64,000 bases of DNA from Bacillus smithii (GTDB lineage: Bacteria > Bacillota > Bacilli > Bacillales > DSM-4216): positions 352,001 to 416,000 of the forward strand of contig NZ_CP012024.1 of NCBI RefSeq assembly GCF_001050115.1. The letters run 5' to 3'. Each line of letters opens with the position of its first letter. Within the stretch, counting starts at the first letter, position 1. A model generated the notes under the pieces. The model was not told the origin of the DNA, did no database searches, and saw nothing but the letters and a program-made list of their open reading frames with translations. Below are positions 1-7,833 of this stretch, one piece after another. The position numbers were made by a program, and so were the translations under genes.

Positions 1-397
1 AGAATAAAGCAACGTACAAGTTACCATTATGTTTTATGATGATATCATCATTTACACGACAATATATCATGACAAATAAATAAAAAACTAAAAACATTAG
101 GGCTACTTCGGACAGAGTATTAATAACTCCACTTTTTGTTTTAATTAGCTGAGAAAAAATAACATCTACAATACCTGTAATAACAATTGTAGTAACAAAA
201 AACTTAAAAATAATCTTCAAAGAAGAAAAAGTACCCGATGCATTTATATCTACATCTGGGGTTAAAGAGATACAATACAATACAAAATAGAAACATAGAA
301 ATGGTATTGAGATAATTACTAAGCACATTAAGGTTACAGTAGTTATAGCAAAAACATGATCCGATACAGTATATTGTTCCCGGCTATTTTTTGTCAT
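1..397 (-). CDS. Partial membrane protein, YrvL-like (C-terminus off the left edge)
   Basis: An open frame on the minus strand starts at an ATG at 395-397, preceded by an AGGAGA-type ribosome site, and runs 132 codons to the window edge without a stop. It shows three or four hydrophobic segments, near residues 15-45, 65-85 and 100-115. The arrangement of a first hydrophobic pair followed by a lysine-flanked segment and an I/V-D-V-I/F motif recalls the small YrvL family of Bacillus membrane regulators, but I recognise only the general pattern. It is divergent from the secreted-protein gene at 485, so the two share an 87-bp promoter region. The family assignment is tentative; that it is a real gene is more secure. 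Confidence 0.5.
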   Translation of the reverse strand, partial: MTKNSREQYTVSDHVFAITTVTLMCLVIISIPFLCFYFVLYCISLTPDVDINASGTFSSLKIIFKFFVTTIVITGIVDVIFSQLIKTKSGVINTLSEVALMFLVFYLFVMIYCRVNDDIIIKHNGNLYVALF

Positions 398-484
398 TTT
401 TTCAAAATTCTCCTTTTCCTTTCTTTTTTATATGGTAACATTTTACATGCGATAATACCATATTTTTGAAAGGAAGGGAATTAT

Positions 485-1033
485 ATGGAAAGTAATCGTT
501 TTTTTAAAGGAATTGTTTTAACAACCTCTTTATCAATTCTAATAACAGGTCTAGCACCCGTAACAGCGACATTCGCGGAAGAATATGATAATACTCCTGT
601 TGTGAACAGCAACCAAAATACAACAACGCCGAAGTCACTTTTAGACTACATATACGCTGAAGGGCAACCAACTAGTGTTGAAGATACTAGAGACTTTATA
701 CAATATGCTTCTACTACAAAAGAATTTAAAAGCTATATTGGAAAAGATCAAGAAGATGCTGTACATGCTTCTGGTGTTGTTGGTGCTTCCTTGAAAGCTA
801 TTAAAGCATTTGGTTGGATTTGTAGAGTAGGCGGCAAATCTTTAAAATATGCAATTAAACCACTTTCTCCATCAAAAGCAAGATTAGTTGATCACTATGC
901 TAGACAAATTGCTTATGCAACAGAAAGACTAAACAGCGCTACAAAAGGTGCTTTAGTTAAAGCTCTACAAGCTGCCGGAGTACCTGGCAAAACTGCTGAA
1001 TCTTTAGCAGAAATCATTTTATGGTTAGTATAG
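485..1033 (+). CDS. Secreted protein of unknown function
   Basis: A 182-aa protein with a clear Sec signal: a short charged start (residues 1-8), a hydrophobic core (10-24) and a likely cleavage after ATFA near residue 31. The mature part is polar for about 60 residues. It then becomes small-residue rich and probably helical (about 95-182), ending in a hydrophobic tail with LAEIILWLV. No catalytic motif is recognised. The start has an AAGGAAGGG ribosome site and a terminator follows directly, so it is transcribed alone. The divergent partner is the partial membrane protein at 1-397. The secreted, helical, lone-gene format would suit a bacteriocin-like or toxin-like exported protein with a membrane partner, but that is inference. 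Confidence 0.65.
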   Translation: MESNRFFKGIVLTTSLSILITGLAPVTATFAEEYDNTPVVNSNQNTTTPKSLLDYIYAEGQPTSVEDTRDFIQYASTTKEFKSYIGKDQEDAVHASGVVGASLKAIKAFGWICRVGGKSLKYAIKPLSPSKARLVDHYARQIAYATERLNSATKGALVKALQAAGVPGKTAESLAEIILWLV

Positions 1034-1048
1034 GGTTCAGGGTTCCCG

Positions 1049-1082
1049 ATGGCTCAAGTTAATTTTTGAGCCATTATTTTTT
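1049..1082 (+). terminator. Rho-independent terminator of the secreted-protein gene
   Basis: ATGGCTCAA at 1049-1057 pairs with TTGAGCCAT at 1066-1074, followed by TATTTTTT. Confidence 0.8.
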
Positions 1083-1114
1083 ATATTATTTGATTTTCCA
1101 TTAAAATTAAAGAG

Positions 1115-1322
1115 GTGATTATCCTGATTAAAGGAAAAAAGTACATATTAGTATATACTACTATTAGTTTTAGTAGTTCCATTTTTTATATCCAAAATAT
1201 GCATAAACAAAAGGAAATAGAAAGTAATACTAAACTATTAAAAGATACAACAAAGAAAAATTATATATTATAGAAATAACACTAGCATTGCAGTAATTAA
1301 ATCTGATGATTCAAAATACTAA
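1115..1322 (+). pseudogene. Small frameshifted ORF with one N-terminal hydrophobic segment
   Basis: A GTG at 1117 sits behind an AAAGAGGTG ribosome-site-like stretch that begins just before it. The frame gives about 52 codons with one hydrophobic segment followed by a lysine-rich part and stops at 1273. Shifting frame in the A-rich run near 1255-1260 continues into a plausible C-terminus ending in NNTSIAVIKSDDSKY with a stop at 1320-1322. This suggests a roughly 70-codon gene broken by a one-base change. The IS4 element begins immediately downstream. No family is recognised. Confidence 0.3.
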
Positions 1323-1330
1323 GAATGTTC

Positions 1331-2640
1331 AATTTTTTATTGATTTCGAAACAAAAAAATCCTTTACAATGGAAGTACAGGTGGTTCCTGCCCAAATCCA
1401 ATCGTAAAGGATAACCATTATGGACAAGAATACACTAATTTTATCATTTGGTAAATGGGTTTCACCCATAAATATTCAAAAACTTAGCGAACAAGTCAAA
1501 GAATTGAAACAGGACTATTACACAAAAAAGCTGACAACAGAAGCTTATATTAAACTTTTATTGGTAGCCCAGCTGCTCGAATTTAAGAGCTTAGAGGAAA
1601 TGAGTGATGCACTTGTAGACGAAGATCTTCAAAAAGCACTCGGATTTGAATCGATAAGTGCCTCTCAGCTATCCCGAAAAAACAATCAGATCCACCCACT
1701 AATTCTTGCAAATTTGTTCTTGGATCTTGTTTGGAAAATTCAACGGTACCATTATAAAAACGGAAAGAATATGCCACTGAAAATCATTGATTCAAGTACA
1801 CTCCCGTTGAACTTGACCCATTATAAATGGGCAAAATTCCGGAAAACAAAAGCTGGTGTAAAGCTACACTTACGGCTCGTTTTCATGGATAAAGACACCG
1901 TCTATCCTGAAAAAGCAGTGATTACGACAGCAAAAGAACATGACCGAAATCAACTCGAAGTCCTAGTGGATGATCAAGAAGCCATGTATGTGTTTGACCG
2001 CGGTTATGTGGACTATGAACGTTTTGATCGGATGACAGATGATGGCTATTTCTTCGTTTCAAGACTGAAGAAAAACGCAGTCATTCGTGAAGTCTATACA
2101 TTTTCACTTCCTGATGATTGTCACGTTCTATCCGATAAAATGGTCTACATTGGTACCACACAAAATCGTACTGAAAATGTCTTTCGTCTACTAGAAGTTA
2201 TGGACACAAAAGGGAACTTACTTCGTTTCATCACCAACCGATTTGATTTAAAACCAGAAGAGATAAGTGATATTTACCGATCTCGCTGGGCTATTGAACT
2301 CTTTTTCAAATGGCTCAAGCAACACGTAGAAATTAAGCACTTTTATGGAATGAGTGAAACAGCTATTCAAAATCAAATTTTCTTAGCCCTGATCACGTAT
2401 TGCTTACATGTTCTCATTCAATTGGAGATGAAAAGTAAGAAATCCCTACTTCGAATTACTCGTTGGTTAAAGAGAGCTCTGTGGAAACCAGCTTATGTTT
2501 GGTTGCGAAAATTTGATGGGCGAGCCAGTCCATAATCTCCCTTTTGTCGTTGTCGCTCTGGTTTAACTGTATATATTTACCAAATGGGCAGTGCCACCTT
2601 TCTTTAGGTTTTGTCTTTTTGGCACAAATTCACAAAAAAT
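1331..2640 (+). mobile_element. IS4-family insertion sequence, IS4Bsu1-like (ends approximate)
   Basis: The element is defined by the transposase at 1420-2535 and by diverged inverted repeats outside it. The left side from about 1331 (ATTTTTTATTGATTTCG) resembles the reverse complement of the right side near 2640 (ATTTTTTGTGAATTTGTG). An inner repeat pair, AGGTGG...TGCCC around 1378-1393, matches the complement of 2587-2602. I could not identify a target duplication, so both ends are uncertain by perhaps 10-20 bp. Confidence 0.6.
1420..2535 (+). CDS. IS4-family transposase (IS4Bsu1-like)
   Basis: A 371-aa DDE transposase, full length for the IS4Bsu1 group as I know it. The first catalytic Asp is in the KIIDSSTLPLNL block (about residues 122-133), the second in the YVFDRGYVDYERFD block (about 191-204), and the signature Y-R-x-R-W-x-I-E-x-x-F-K-x-x-K is present around residues 286-301. 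The start ATG follows GTAAAGGATAACC, a weak ribosome site as usual for transposases. The frame is intact, so the element could be active. It separates the small broken gene at 1115 from the nosL region. Confidence 0.9.
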   Translation: MDKNTLILSFGKWVSPINIQKLSEQVKELKQDYYTKKLTTEAYIKLLLVAQLLEFKSLEEMSDALVDEDLQKALGFESISASQLSRKNNQIHPLILANLFLDLVWKIQRYHYKNGKNMPLKIIDSSTLPLNLTHYKWAKFRKTKAGVKLHLRLVFMDKDTVYPEKAVITTAKEHDRNQLEVLVDDQEAMYVFDRGYVDYERFDRMTDDGYFFVSRLKKNAVIREVYTFSLPDDCHVLSDKMVYIGTTQNRTENVFRLLEVMDTKGNLLRFITNRFDLKPEEISDIYRSRWAIELFFKWLKQHVEIKHFYGMSETAIQNQIFLALITYCLHVLIQLEMKSKKSLLRITRWLKRALWKPAYVWLRKFDGRASP

Positions 2641-2655
2641 AATTAACAGAAAATT

Positions 2656-2742
2656 CTAACTATATTTATGCAATGCTAATGTAGAAATAATTACAGCCAA
2701 TAAAAATATATATGCAAATAACTTTTTTATTTTGGCGATCAT
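2656..2742 (-). CDS. Possible 28-aa hydrophobic peptide
   Basis: A short minus-strand frame starts at ATG 2740-2742 behind AGAAAGATGTGATC. It encodes a lysine-containing N-terminus followed by one hydrophobic span (FAYIFLLAVIISTLAL) and a short polar tail. It lies between the IS and nosL. The size and layout resemble single-span membrane peptides, but such frames also occur by chance. Confidence 0.25.
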   Translation of the reverse strand: MIAKIKKLFAYIFLLAVIISTLALHKYS

Positions 2743-2796
2743 GATCACATCTTTCTCTATTTTTCCGTGTTTTGATATTAGGTTAACTGACACTCT

Positions 2797-3246
2797 ATGT
2801 TTCCAGGGAGTAGTTGCTGTTTTTTCATTATTGTATCAATTTATTTACCTATGATAAAAACGGATACTTGCGAATATTGTCATATGGGTATTATGGACAA
2901 CCAGTATGCAACAGAGGCTGTGCTAGCCAATAATAAGACGATGAAATTTGATGATCTTGGCTGTATGTATAAATGGATAAGCGAAAATAAAGATGAAAAG
3001 ATTCAGGCGAAATTTGTTCGCGATTACAATACGAAGAAATGGATTGAAGCTGAAAAAGCTACCTATGTTTATGGGAAATCTTTAAAATCTCCTATGTCTT
3101 ACAACGTCGTTGCTTTTAAAAATAAAAACGATGCCCAATCCTTTGCAAAGAAACATAACGGAACAGTCTTATCCTATGATGACCTGAATTCTCATAAATG
3201 GGTAAAGAATAAAGATATGATGAAAAAGATGAAAGGCAATATGTGA
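2797..3246 (+). CDS. nosL: NosL-family copper-binding protein with an atypical N-terminus
   Basis: The region from about residue 23 onward matches NosL, an outer-leaflet copper chaperone of the nitrous-oxide reductase system. It has D-T-C-E-Y-C-H-M-G at residues 23-31, KFDDLGCMYKW around 50-60, FVRDYNTKKW around 73-82 and SYDDLNSHKW near 130. NosL proteins normally start with a signal peptide and lipobox. Here the first 20 residues are a poor hydrophobic stretch with two cysteines but no good lipobox, and there is no ribosome site before 2797. The 5' end has probably been altered by a small indel or by rearrangement next to the IS. The downstream NosY/NosF-like ABC genes fit the family assignment. 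Confidence 0.7.
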   Translation: MFPGSSCCFFIIVSIYLPMIKTDTCEYCHMGIMDNQYATEAVLANNKTMKFDDLGCMYKWISENKDEKIQAKFVRDYNTKKWIEAEKATYVYGKSLKSPMSYNVVAFKNKNDAQSFAKKHNGTVLSYDDLNSHKWVKNKDMMKKMKGNM

Positions 3247-3321
3247 TCATACGTATGACGAAAATGGCCATGCCTGCCAAAGGCTTCTTAACGGGTTTCA
3301 TCATTAATAAAAACGGGCTTT

Positions 3322-3360
3322 AGTGTAAAAGACAATCGAAAGGTTGTCTTTTACACTATT
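3322..3360 (+). terminator. Terminator after nosL
   Basis: AGTGTAAAAGACAA at 3322-3335 pairs perfectly with 3344-3357, and the left side of the region is A-rich. It separates nosL from the ABC permease gene. Confidence 0.8.
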
Positions 3361-3406
3361 TGTATGTAAGAAGAAAGATTATGTTCACCTGAGGGGAGTG
3401 AGAATC

Positions 3407-4219
3407 ATGCGGAACATTTGGCGCTCAGAACTTATGTTATCGTTCAGACAGCGAACGTATTATTCTTTTGTGATTTTGTGGGTGGTGATTCTCGGGTTTT
3501 TATTTTTGCTTCAAGGGACGTCCCCTGCTTTTAGCGGATATACCAATATAACCGGAACGATCATGAACCTTCTTCTCTATATCATTCCGTTGTTTATGCT
3601 GATTAACGGGTCGTTCTCGATCGCAAACGAAATGGAAAATGGCCAATTTCGCTTATTATCCACCTATCCGCTTTCCAGTATTTCTTATGTCATTGGAAAA
3701 GTGGCGGGCCAATTTACTTCGCAGTTGCTGATTTTTACCTTAAGTTATGGGATAAGTTTGATGATTGGATTGATTTGCGGAATACCCTTTTCCATGAAAT
3801 GGATGCTTGCGCTCTATTTTTTTGCCGTGGGTCTTATATTTTTTTTCCTCCTGATGGGGATCGTCATAGGCTCTTTTACTTCAACGCGATGGCAGGCATT
3901 GTCAATTTCGGTTTTTGTCTGGTTTTTCCTTATCATGCTGTGGCCTACAGCTTTGATTAGTGTGTTAAACCACATCCCTTATCAGATGATTGGTCTCGTT
4001 CTAAAAAGCCTTCTTTTTGTGAATCCGGCTGAACTCATTCGATTCATTTTTGTGATTCAGCTAAATGGAGGTTCTATTTTCGGCCAAGCATATGACTCGC
4101 TTGTGTCCTTCTACGAACATTGGCTGTCATGGGCGGTGCTTTTCTATTACACTGTAGTGGTTTTGTTTATCAGTATAGTTGTTTCTGATACCAATCTAAC
4201 GATGAGGAGAAGAAAATAA
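3407..4219 (+). CDS. ABC transporter permease, NosY/ABC-2 type
   Basis: A 270-aa polytopic protein with about six membrane segments in the ABC-2 layout. A charged N-terminus (MRNIWRSELMLSFRQR) precedes the first segment, and the ANEMENGQFRLLSTYPLSS motif at about residues 82-100 is typical of this permease class. I chose ATG 3407, which has a GAGGGGAGTGA ribosome site; an upstream in-frame TTG lies inside the terminator stem. The stop overlaps the ATPase start (TAATG), so the two are translationally coupled. Next to nosL it is most like NosY, the permease of the NosDFY copper-site maturation complex, but NosD and NosZ are not in the window. Confidence 0.8.
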   Translation: MRNIWRSELMLSFRQRTYYSFVILWVVILGFLFLLQGTSPAFSGYTNITGTIMNLLLYIIPLFMLINGSFSIANEMENGQFRLLSTYPLSSISYVIGKVAGQFTSQLLIFTLSYGISLMIGLICGIPFSMKWMLALYFFAVGLIFFFLLMGIVIGSFTSTRWQALSISVFVWFFLIMLWPTALISVLNHIPYQMIGLVLKSLLFVNPAELIRFIFVIQLNGGSIFGQAYDSLVSFYEHWLSWAVLFYYTVVVLFISIVVSDTNLTMRRRK

Positions 4220-4938
4220 TGTTTATTGTCCAAAACATATCGAAAAAATATAAACATCATGTCGCATTGGCTCCTATGTCTTTTGAAGCCGACAGTGGAG
4301 ATTGCGTTGTACTTTGTGGCGGCAACGGTGCGGGAAAAAGCACACTGATTGATATGTTGTCTGGAATCTCTATTCCTTCTAGCGGCACCGTTTCATTCAA
4401 TGAATTATCTTTGGAAAAAAACCGGAAGGAATATTTGTCTCAAATCTCTTATATGCCGGATGATTTTTTTGCACAAGGCCACTTGAAAGTGAAAGAATTT
4501 CTCTCATTTTATGGTTCTCTCCGAAAGATTCCAGCAAACAGAATAGATGAAGTGTTATCGATTGTTGGGCTGTTGGAAAAGAAGAATATTAAAGTCAATC
4601 AATTATCAAAAGGGATGAGGCAACGCCTTTTATTTGGCCAAGCGCTGTTGCCCGAGGCGAAAGTGATCTTGTTGGATGAACCAACAAACGGTTTGGATCC
4701 ATATTGGATTAACCAATTTGTTCAAATTATGAAAAAGCTGAAAGAACAAGGAACGATTATTATTTTTTCTACGCATATGATGGATGTGGCGGCTGAATTA
4801 GGAGATCGGATTATCTTTCTTGAAAGCGGTAAGGTAGTAAAAGAACTGGAAAATCATCATGATAATGTTCAAGAATTTACATTCAAACTTCTTACGATGT
4901 ATCGTGAAATGAAAGGCGGCCCTAATACGGTTAGCTGA
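4219..4938 (+). CDS. ABC transporter ATP-binding protein, NosF-like
   Basis: A 239-aa ATPase with Walker A GGNGAGKST at about residues 34-42, signature LSKGMRQR near 131-138, Walker B VILLDEPTNGLDP around 151-163 and H-loop STHMMD near 186. All catalytic elements are present. It overlaps the permease stop by one base and has GAGGAGA as its ribosome site. With the permease it forms a two-gene exporter or maturation ABC unit. NosL next door suggests a copper or nitrous-oxide reductase role. A generic ABC-2 exporter is the alternative. Confidence 0.85.
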   Translation: MFIVQNISKKYKHHVALAPMSFEADSGDCVVLCGGNGAGKSTLIDMLSGISIPSSGTVSFNELSLEKNRKEYLSQISYMPDDFFAQGHLKVKEFLSFYGSLRKIPANRIDEVLSIVGLLEKKNIKVNQLSKGMRQRLLFGQALLPEAKVILLDEPTNGLDPYWINQFVQIMKKLKEQGTIIIFSTHMMDVAAELGDRIIFLESGKVVKELENHHDNVQEFTFKLLTMYREMKGGPNTVS

Positions 4939-5077
4939 AAAATTTTTTGAAAAACAAATTTCCATCTATGAAAAAATGCGTTTCCTGTGATTTTGAGCTC
5001 TTCTATATTCTAAATGGTGATGTTAAAATGAGTCAGAAAAGAATAATTTGGAATTAGGGGATGTAGGAGGCTTTAGC

Positions 5078-5632
5078 ATGGGATTTCATGGGCAAAAAAT
5101 TTTACCGGCGATTCGTTCCATGAAGGATTTTGAAAAAATGCTGGAGATGCCGTATCAATATGGGGTATTTCTTGACCTTCATCTTGGAATGGTAAAAAGC
5201 GTGTATGAGTATGCACGCCGATACGACAAAAAGATGTTTTTACATATTGATTTGATACATGGTTTAACGAGCGATGAAAATGCGACGGAATTTATCGTCC
5301 AGTACGCCAAGCCTTACGGGATCATCTCCACAAAAGGCAGCGTCATTTTGAAAGCAAAGCAAAAAGGGATTTTCGCGACACAACGCGCTTTTATCATCGA
5401 TTCCAGCGCTCTTGAGAGAAGCGTTAAATTAGTTGAAAAAACCAATCCGGATTACATAGAAGTGCTTCCCGGTGTGGTGCCGAAAATTATAAAGGAACTG
5501 CATGTAAAAACAAAAAAGCCAATATTTGCCGGTGGGCTGATCGAATCCGCGGAAGAGGTGGAACAGGCTTTAGCAGCAGGGGCTTGTGCGATTACGACTT
5601 CCAATGTGGATTTATGGAAACAATTTATTTAG
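5078..5632 (+). CDS. glpP: Glycerol operon antiterminator GlpP
   Basis: A 184-aa protein matching GlpP, the glycerol-3-phosphate-responsive RNA-binding antiterminator of the glp operons. Family blocks include FHGQKILPAIRSMKDFE at the start, GVFLDLHLG near residue 30, LHIDLIHGL near 54, IEVLPGVVPKII around 130 and KPIFAGGLI near 150. ATG 5078 is chosen because TAGGAGG lies eight bases upstream; an earlier in-frame TTG would include the ribosome site. It would read the leaders before glpF (10038) and glpD (12487), 5-7.5 kb away. A second, truncated glpP 3' end directly upstream of glpF shows that a glpP once lay there too. Confidence 0.9.
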   Translation: MGFHGQKILPAIRSMKDFEKMLEMPYQYGVFLDLHLGMVKSVYEYARRYDKKMFLHIDLIHGLTSDENATEFIVQYAKPYGIISTKGSVILKAKQKGIFATQRAFIIDSSALERSVKLVEKTNPDYIEVLPGVVPKIIKELHVKTKKPIFAGGLIESAEEVEQALAAGACAITTSNVDLWKQFI

Positions 5633-5732
5633 GGCGGCTGAAAAATGCCGATCGGATTGCCCGAACGCCTTACCGGAGGACATACACAAATTCCTTTGGA
5701 ATTAGTGTTTCCTGGTGAAGACGAAGTCAATT

Positions 5733-6219
5733 AGCGGTATCGGATTTATTTTTCCTATTTATTTCCGACATCTCAATCTAGCCTTATCTAGAGGCAATAT
5801 TAAATTTATGAAAATGACGTAAAAAAGTTTCGTATAAGCAAGCAACCTTGAATGATGTCCGTTCTTTTAAGCACTTAACAAGTGCATATCCTAAAAAATT
5901 TAAGGGTCGAAAAAAAGAAAGCAGTCTGGACCTTCTTTAATTCAGGTTTTAGGCTGCTTTTTAATCCATTTCCTACTCTTCTATTGAAATAGTAAAGCAT
6001 TTAATGAATTTTGTTTTTATCTGTTCATTGTCCATGCCATGCTTTAAAGAGCGTATAGGTATTATGTCAAGAAACGGACACGTTAAATCGAGAATCGCCT
6101 CTCGTTATCTATTGATTCCATTGCGTACTAGCTTCTTCATGGTTCATCTCTCTTAATTCTGTTGAAGCGATTTGGTGATCGATCAATGATCACGGAAAAG
6201 GAACTGTTTCTTGTTTTGG
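5733..6219. other. Intergenic region without a recognisable gene
   Basis: Between glpP and the repeat array there is a 30-codon open stretch starting near 5645 (MPIGLPERLTGG...), possibly a gene remnant, followed by AT-rich sequence. The only clear element is the hairpin at 5918-5962. Confidence 0.5.
5918..5962 (+). terminator. Hairpin terminator
   Basis: AAAGCAGTCT at 5918-5927 pairs with AGGCTGCTTT at 5951-5960 (one G-U pair), followed by further T residues. No gene directly precedes it. Confidence 0.55.
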
Positions 6220-6345
6220 ATGAGGGTTTTCCGCTCCAAAGCATGAAAAAAGGAAGGTTATGAGCATTCGTGCAGAAATATGAGCCGTTATTTTCATGAA
6301 TGAGCCTCTATTCAAGAATATGAGCTTCATTTTTCGAAAAAACGG
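6220..6345. repeat. 20-bp periodic ATGAGC repeat array
   Basis: ATGAGC or ATGAGG begins at 6220, 6260, 6280, 6300 and 6320. The unit at 6240 is degenerate (AGCATG). The 14 bases between motifs differ from unit to unit. The spacing is exactly 20 bp, about two helical turns. Confidence 0.6.
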
Positions 6346-6427
6346 GCTTTTTTTTATTTCTTTCGCTTTGCCAAGGAACAAAATCATTTTTATTCCCGAT
6401 TTCCAACCCGTTGCGAATACACGAACT

Positions 6428-6455
6428 TTGAAAGTTGAGTAATTAATAGTATAAT
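6428..6455 (+). promoter_or_regulatory. SigA-type promoter of the trans-sulfuration gene
   Basis: TTGAAA at 6428-6433 and TATAAT at 6450-6455 with a 16-bp spacer, about 80 bp upstream of the start codon. Confidence 0.6.
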
Positions 6456-6533
6456 TTTTATATTATTTATTATATTCTTAATTTAAGGATAATTTTCGGA
6501 ATGTTATTAAGAAAAATAAAGAGGAGGGGGAGT

Positions 6534-7730
6534 ATGAATAAACGTAAAGATCACAATCTCGAGGAACTTCAAAATGAAACTTTGGCCGTACATGCTGACG
6601 ACTGGGTGACCAATGATCGGACGGTAGCTCCGGCTATTTATTACTCTGCTACTTTTCGTGCAGATAATGCCTCCGAATTTGCTGATATGGCGGGTACGCC
6701 GCGCCATCCGCAATATTACACGCGTTACGGCAATCCAGTGCATGAGCGTGTAAAGAAAGTGATAGCTGAGCTCGAAGGTACAGAAACCGCACTTGTAACA
6801 GGTTCTGGGATGGGAGCGATTGCTACGACGCTTCTAGCGCTTGTCAGTGCAGGCGACCATGTGGTTGCACAGACACGCCATTATATGAGCACTGCCAAAA
6901 TTATGGATGAGATGCTGCCGCGGTTTGGTGTCGAAGTGACGGTTGTGGAGCAATCTGATGTGGCAGCTTTTGAAAAAGCCATTCGTCCTAATACAAAGCT
7001 TATTATGATTGAAACTCCGGCCAATCCGACGTTGGTGTTAACCGATATTGCCGCAGTAGTAGAGTTGGCCCGTCCACGGGGCATTATCGTCGTGGCTGAT
7101 AACACATTTGCATCGCCGATTAACCAGCGGCCCCATGATCTGGGTGTCGACGTGGTTATCCACAGCGCAACAAAATATTTGGGCGGACACCATGATTTGA
7201 CCGCCGGCGTCATTTGCACAAGCGAAGAATTAGCTGAACGTATTTGGCACACGCATATCTCAATCGGTTCGGTGCTCTCGCCAATGGACGCATGGCTGCT
7301 GTTACGCGGTTTGCGTACACTTCCGATGAGAGTTGAACGCATCAACGCCAATGCCCTCGCCTTGGCCGAATTTCTGGAGAAGCAGCCGCAGATTGAACGG
7401 GTGTATTATCCCGGTCTTGCCAGCCATCCGCAGCATCAATTGGCGAAACGCCAGATGCGCGGTTTCGGCGGAATGATCGCTTTTGCAGTCAAAGGCGGTT
7501 ATGAAGAAACTCAGCGCTTCGTTTCTGCTTTAAAACTGTCGCTTAACGCAGTCAGCCTCGGTGGGGTCGATTCACTGGTTGTACATACAGCTGCGATGTG
7601 GGAAGGCGTGATGAACGAGGAGCAAATGCGGACTGCCGGGATCCCATCTAATTTCGTACGCTTTTCGGTTGGCATTGAGCATATCGATGACTTGAAAGCG
7701 GATATTTTGCAAGCTTTGCAGGCGATATAA
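6534..7730 (+). CDS. PLP-dependent trans-sulfuration enzyme (Cys/Met metabolism family)
   Basis: A 398-aa fold-type I PLP enzyme of the cystathionine gamma-synthase / gamma-lyase / methionine gamma-lyase family. Visible features are the YTRYGNP block at residues 62-68, SGMGAI near 91-96, ADNTFASP around 188-195 and the PLP lysine K214 in SATKYLGGHHD. The C-terminal region has the family motif RFSVGIEHIDDL. It starts at ATG 6534 behind GAGGAGGGGG. The gene stands alone between a promoter and a terminator shared with the convergent adh gene. Which reaction it performs (synthase, beta- or gamma-elimination, sulfhydrylase) cannot be read from motifs. The lyase types are plausible because no partner biosynthesis gene is nearby. 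Confidence 0.85.
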   Translation: MNKRKDHNLEELQNETLAVHADDWVTNDRTVAPAIYYSATFRADNASEFADMAGTPRHPQYYTRYGNPVHERVKKVIAELEGTETALVTGSGMGAIATTLLALVSAGDHVVAQTRHYMSTAKIMDEMLPRFGVEVTVVEQSDVAAFEKAIRPNTKLIMIETPANPTLVLTDIAAVVELARPRGIIVVADNTFASPINQRPHDLGVDVVIHSATKYLGGHHDLTAGVICTSEELAERIWHTHISIGSVLSPMDAWLLLRGLRTLPMRVERINANALALAEFLEKQPQIERVYYPGLASHPQHQLAKRQMRGFGGMIAFAVKGGYEETQRFVSALKLSLNAVSLGGVDSLVVHTAAMWEGVMNEEQMRTAGIPSNFVRFSVGIEHIDDLKADILQALQAI

Positions 7731-7769
7731 AAGTCGATTCACGAGGTGCAAAAAGAGGCAGAATGAATA

Positions 7770-7805
7770 GGAAAGATCCCCTTAGACAACTAAGGAGACC
7801 TTTCC
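7770..7805. terminator. Terminator between convergent genes
   Basis: GGAAAG at 7770-7775 and CCTTAG near 7780 pair with CTAAGG at 7790-7795 and CTTTCC at 7800-7805. It lies between the trans-sulfuration gene and adhT and could serve both strands. Confidence 0.65.
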
Positions 7806-7833
7806 CTTTCATAAAATATGAAATTCCTTTGTG

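Noticed and set aside
6220-6345. CRISPR array
   Set aside because: The repeated motif is only six bases with 14-bp variable spacers; there are no cas genes or 25-40 bp repeats. No CRISPR array was seen anywhere in the window.
6881-7351. Antisense 156-codon frame within the trans-sulfuration gene
   Set aside because: No ribosome site and fully covered by a well-supported PLP enzyme.
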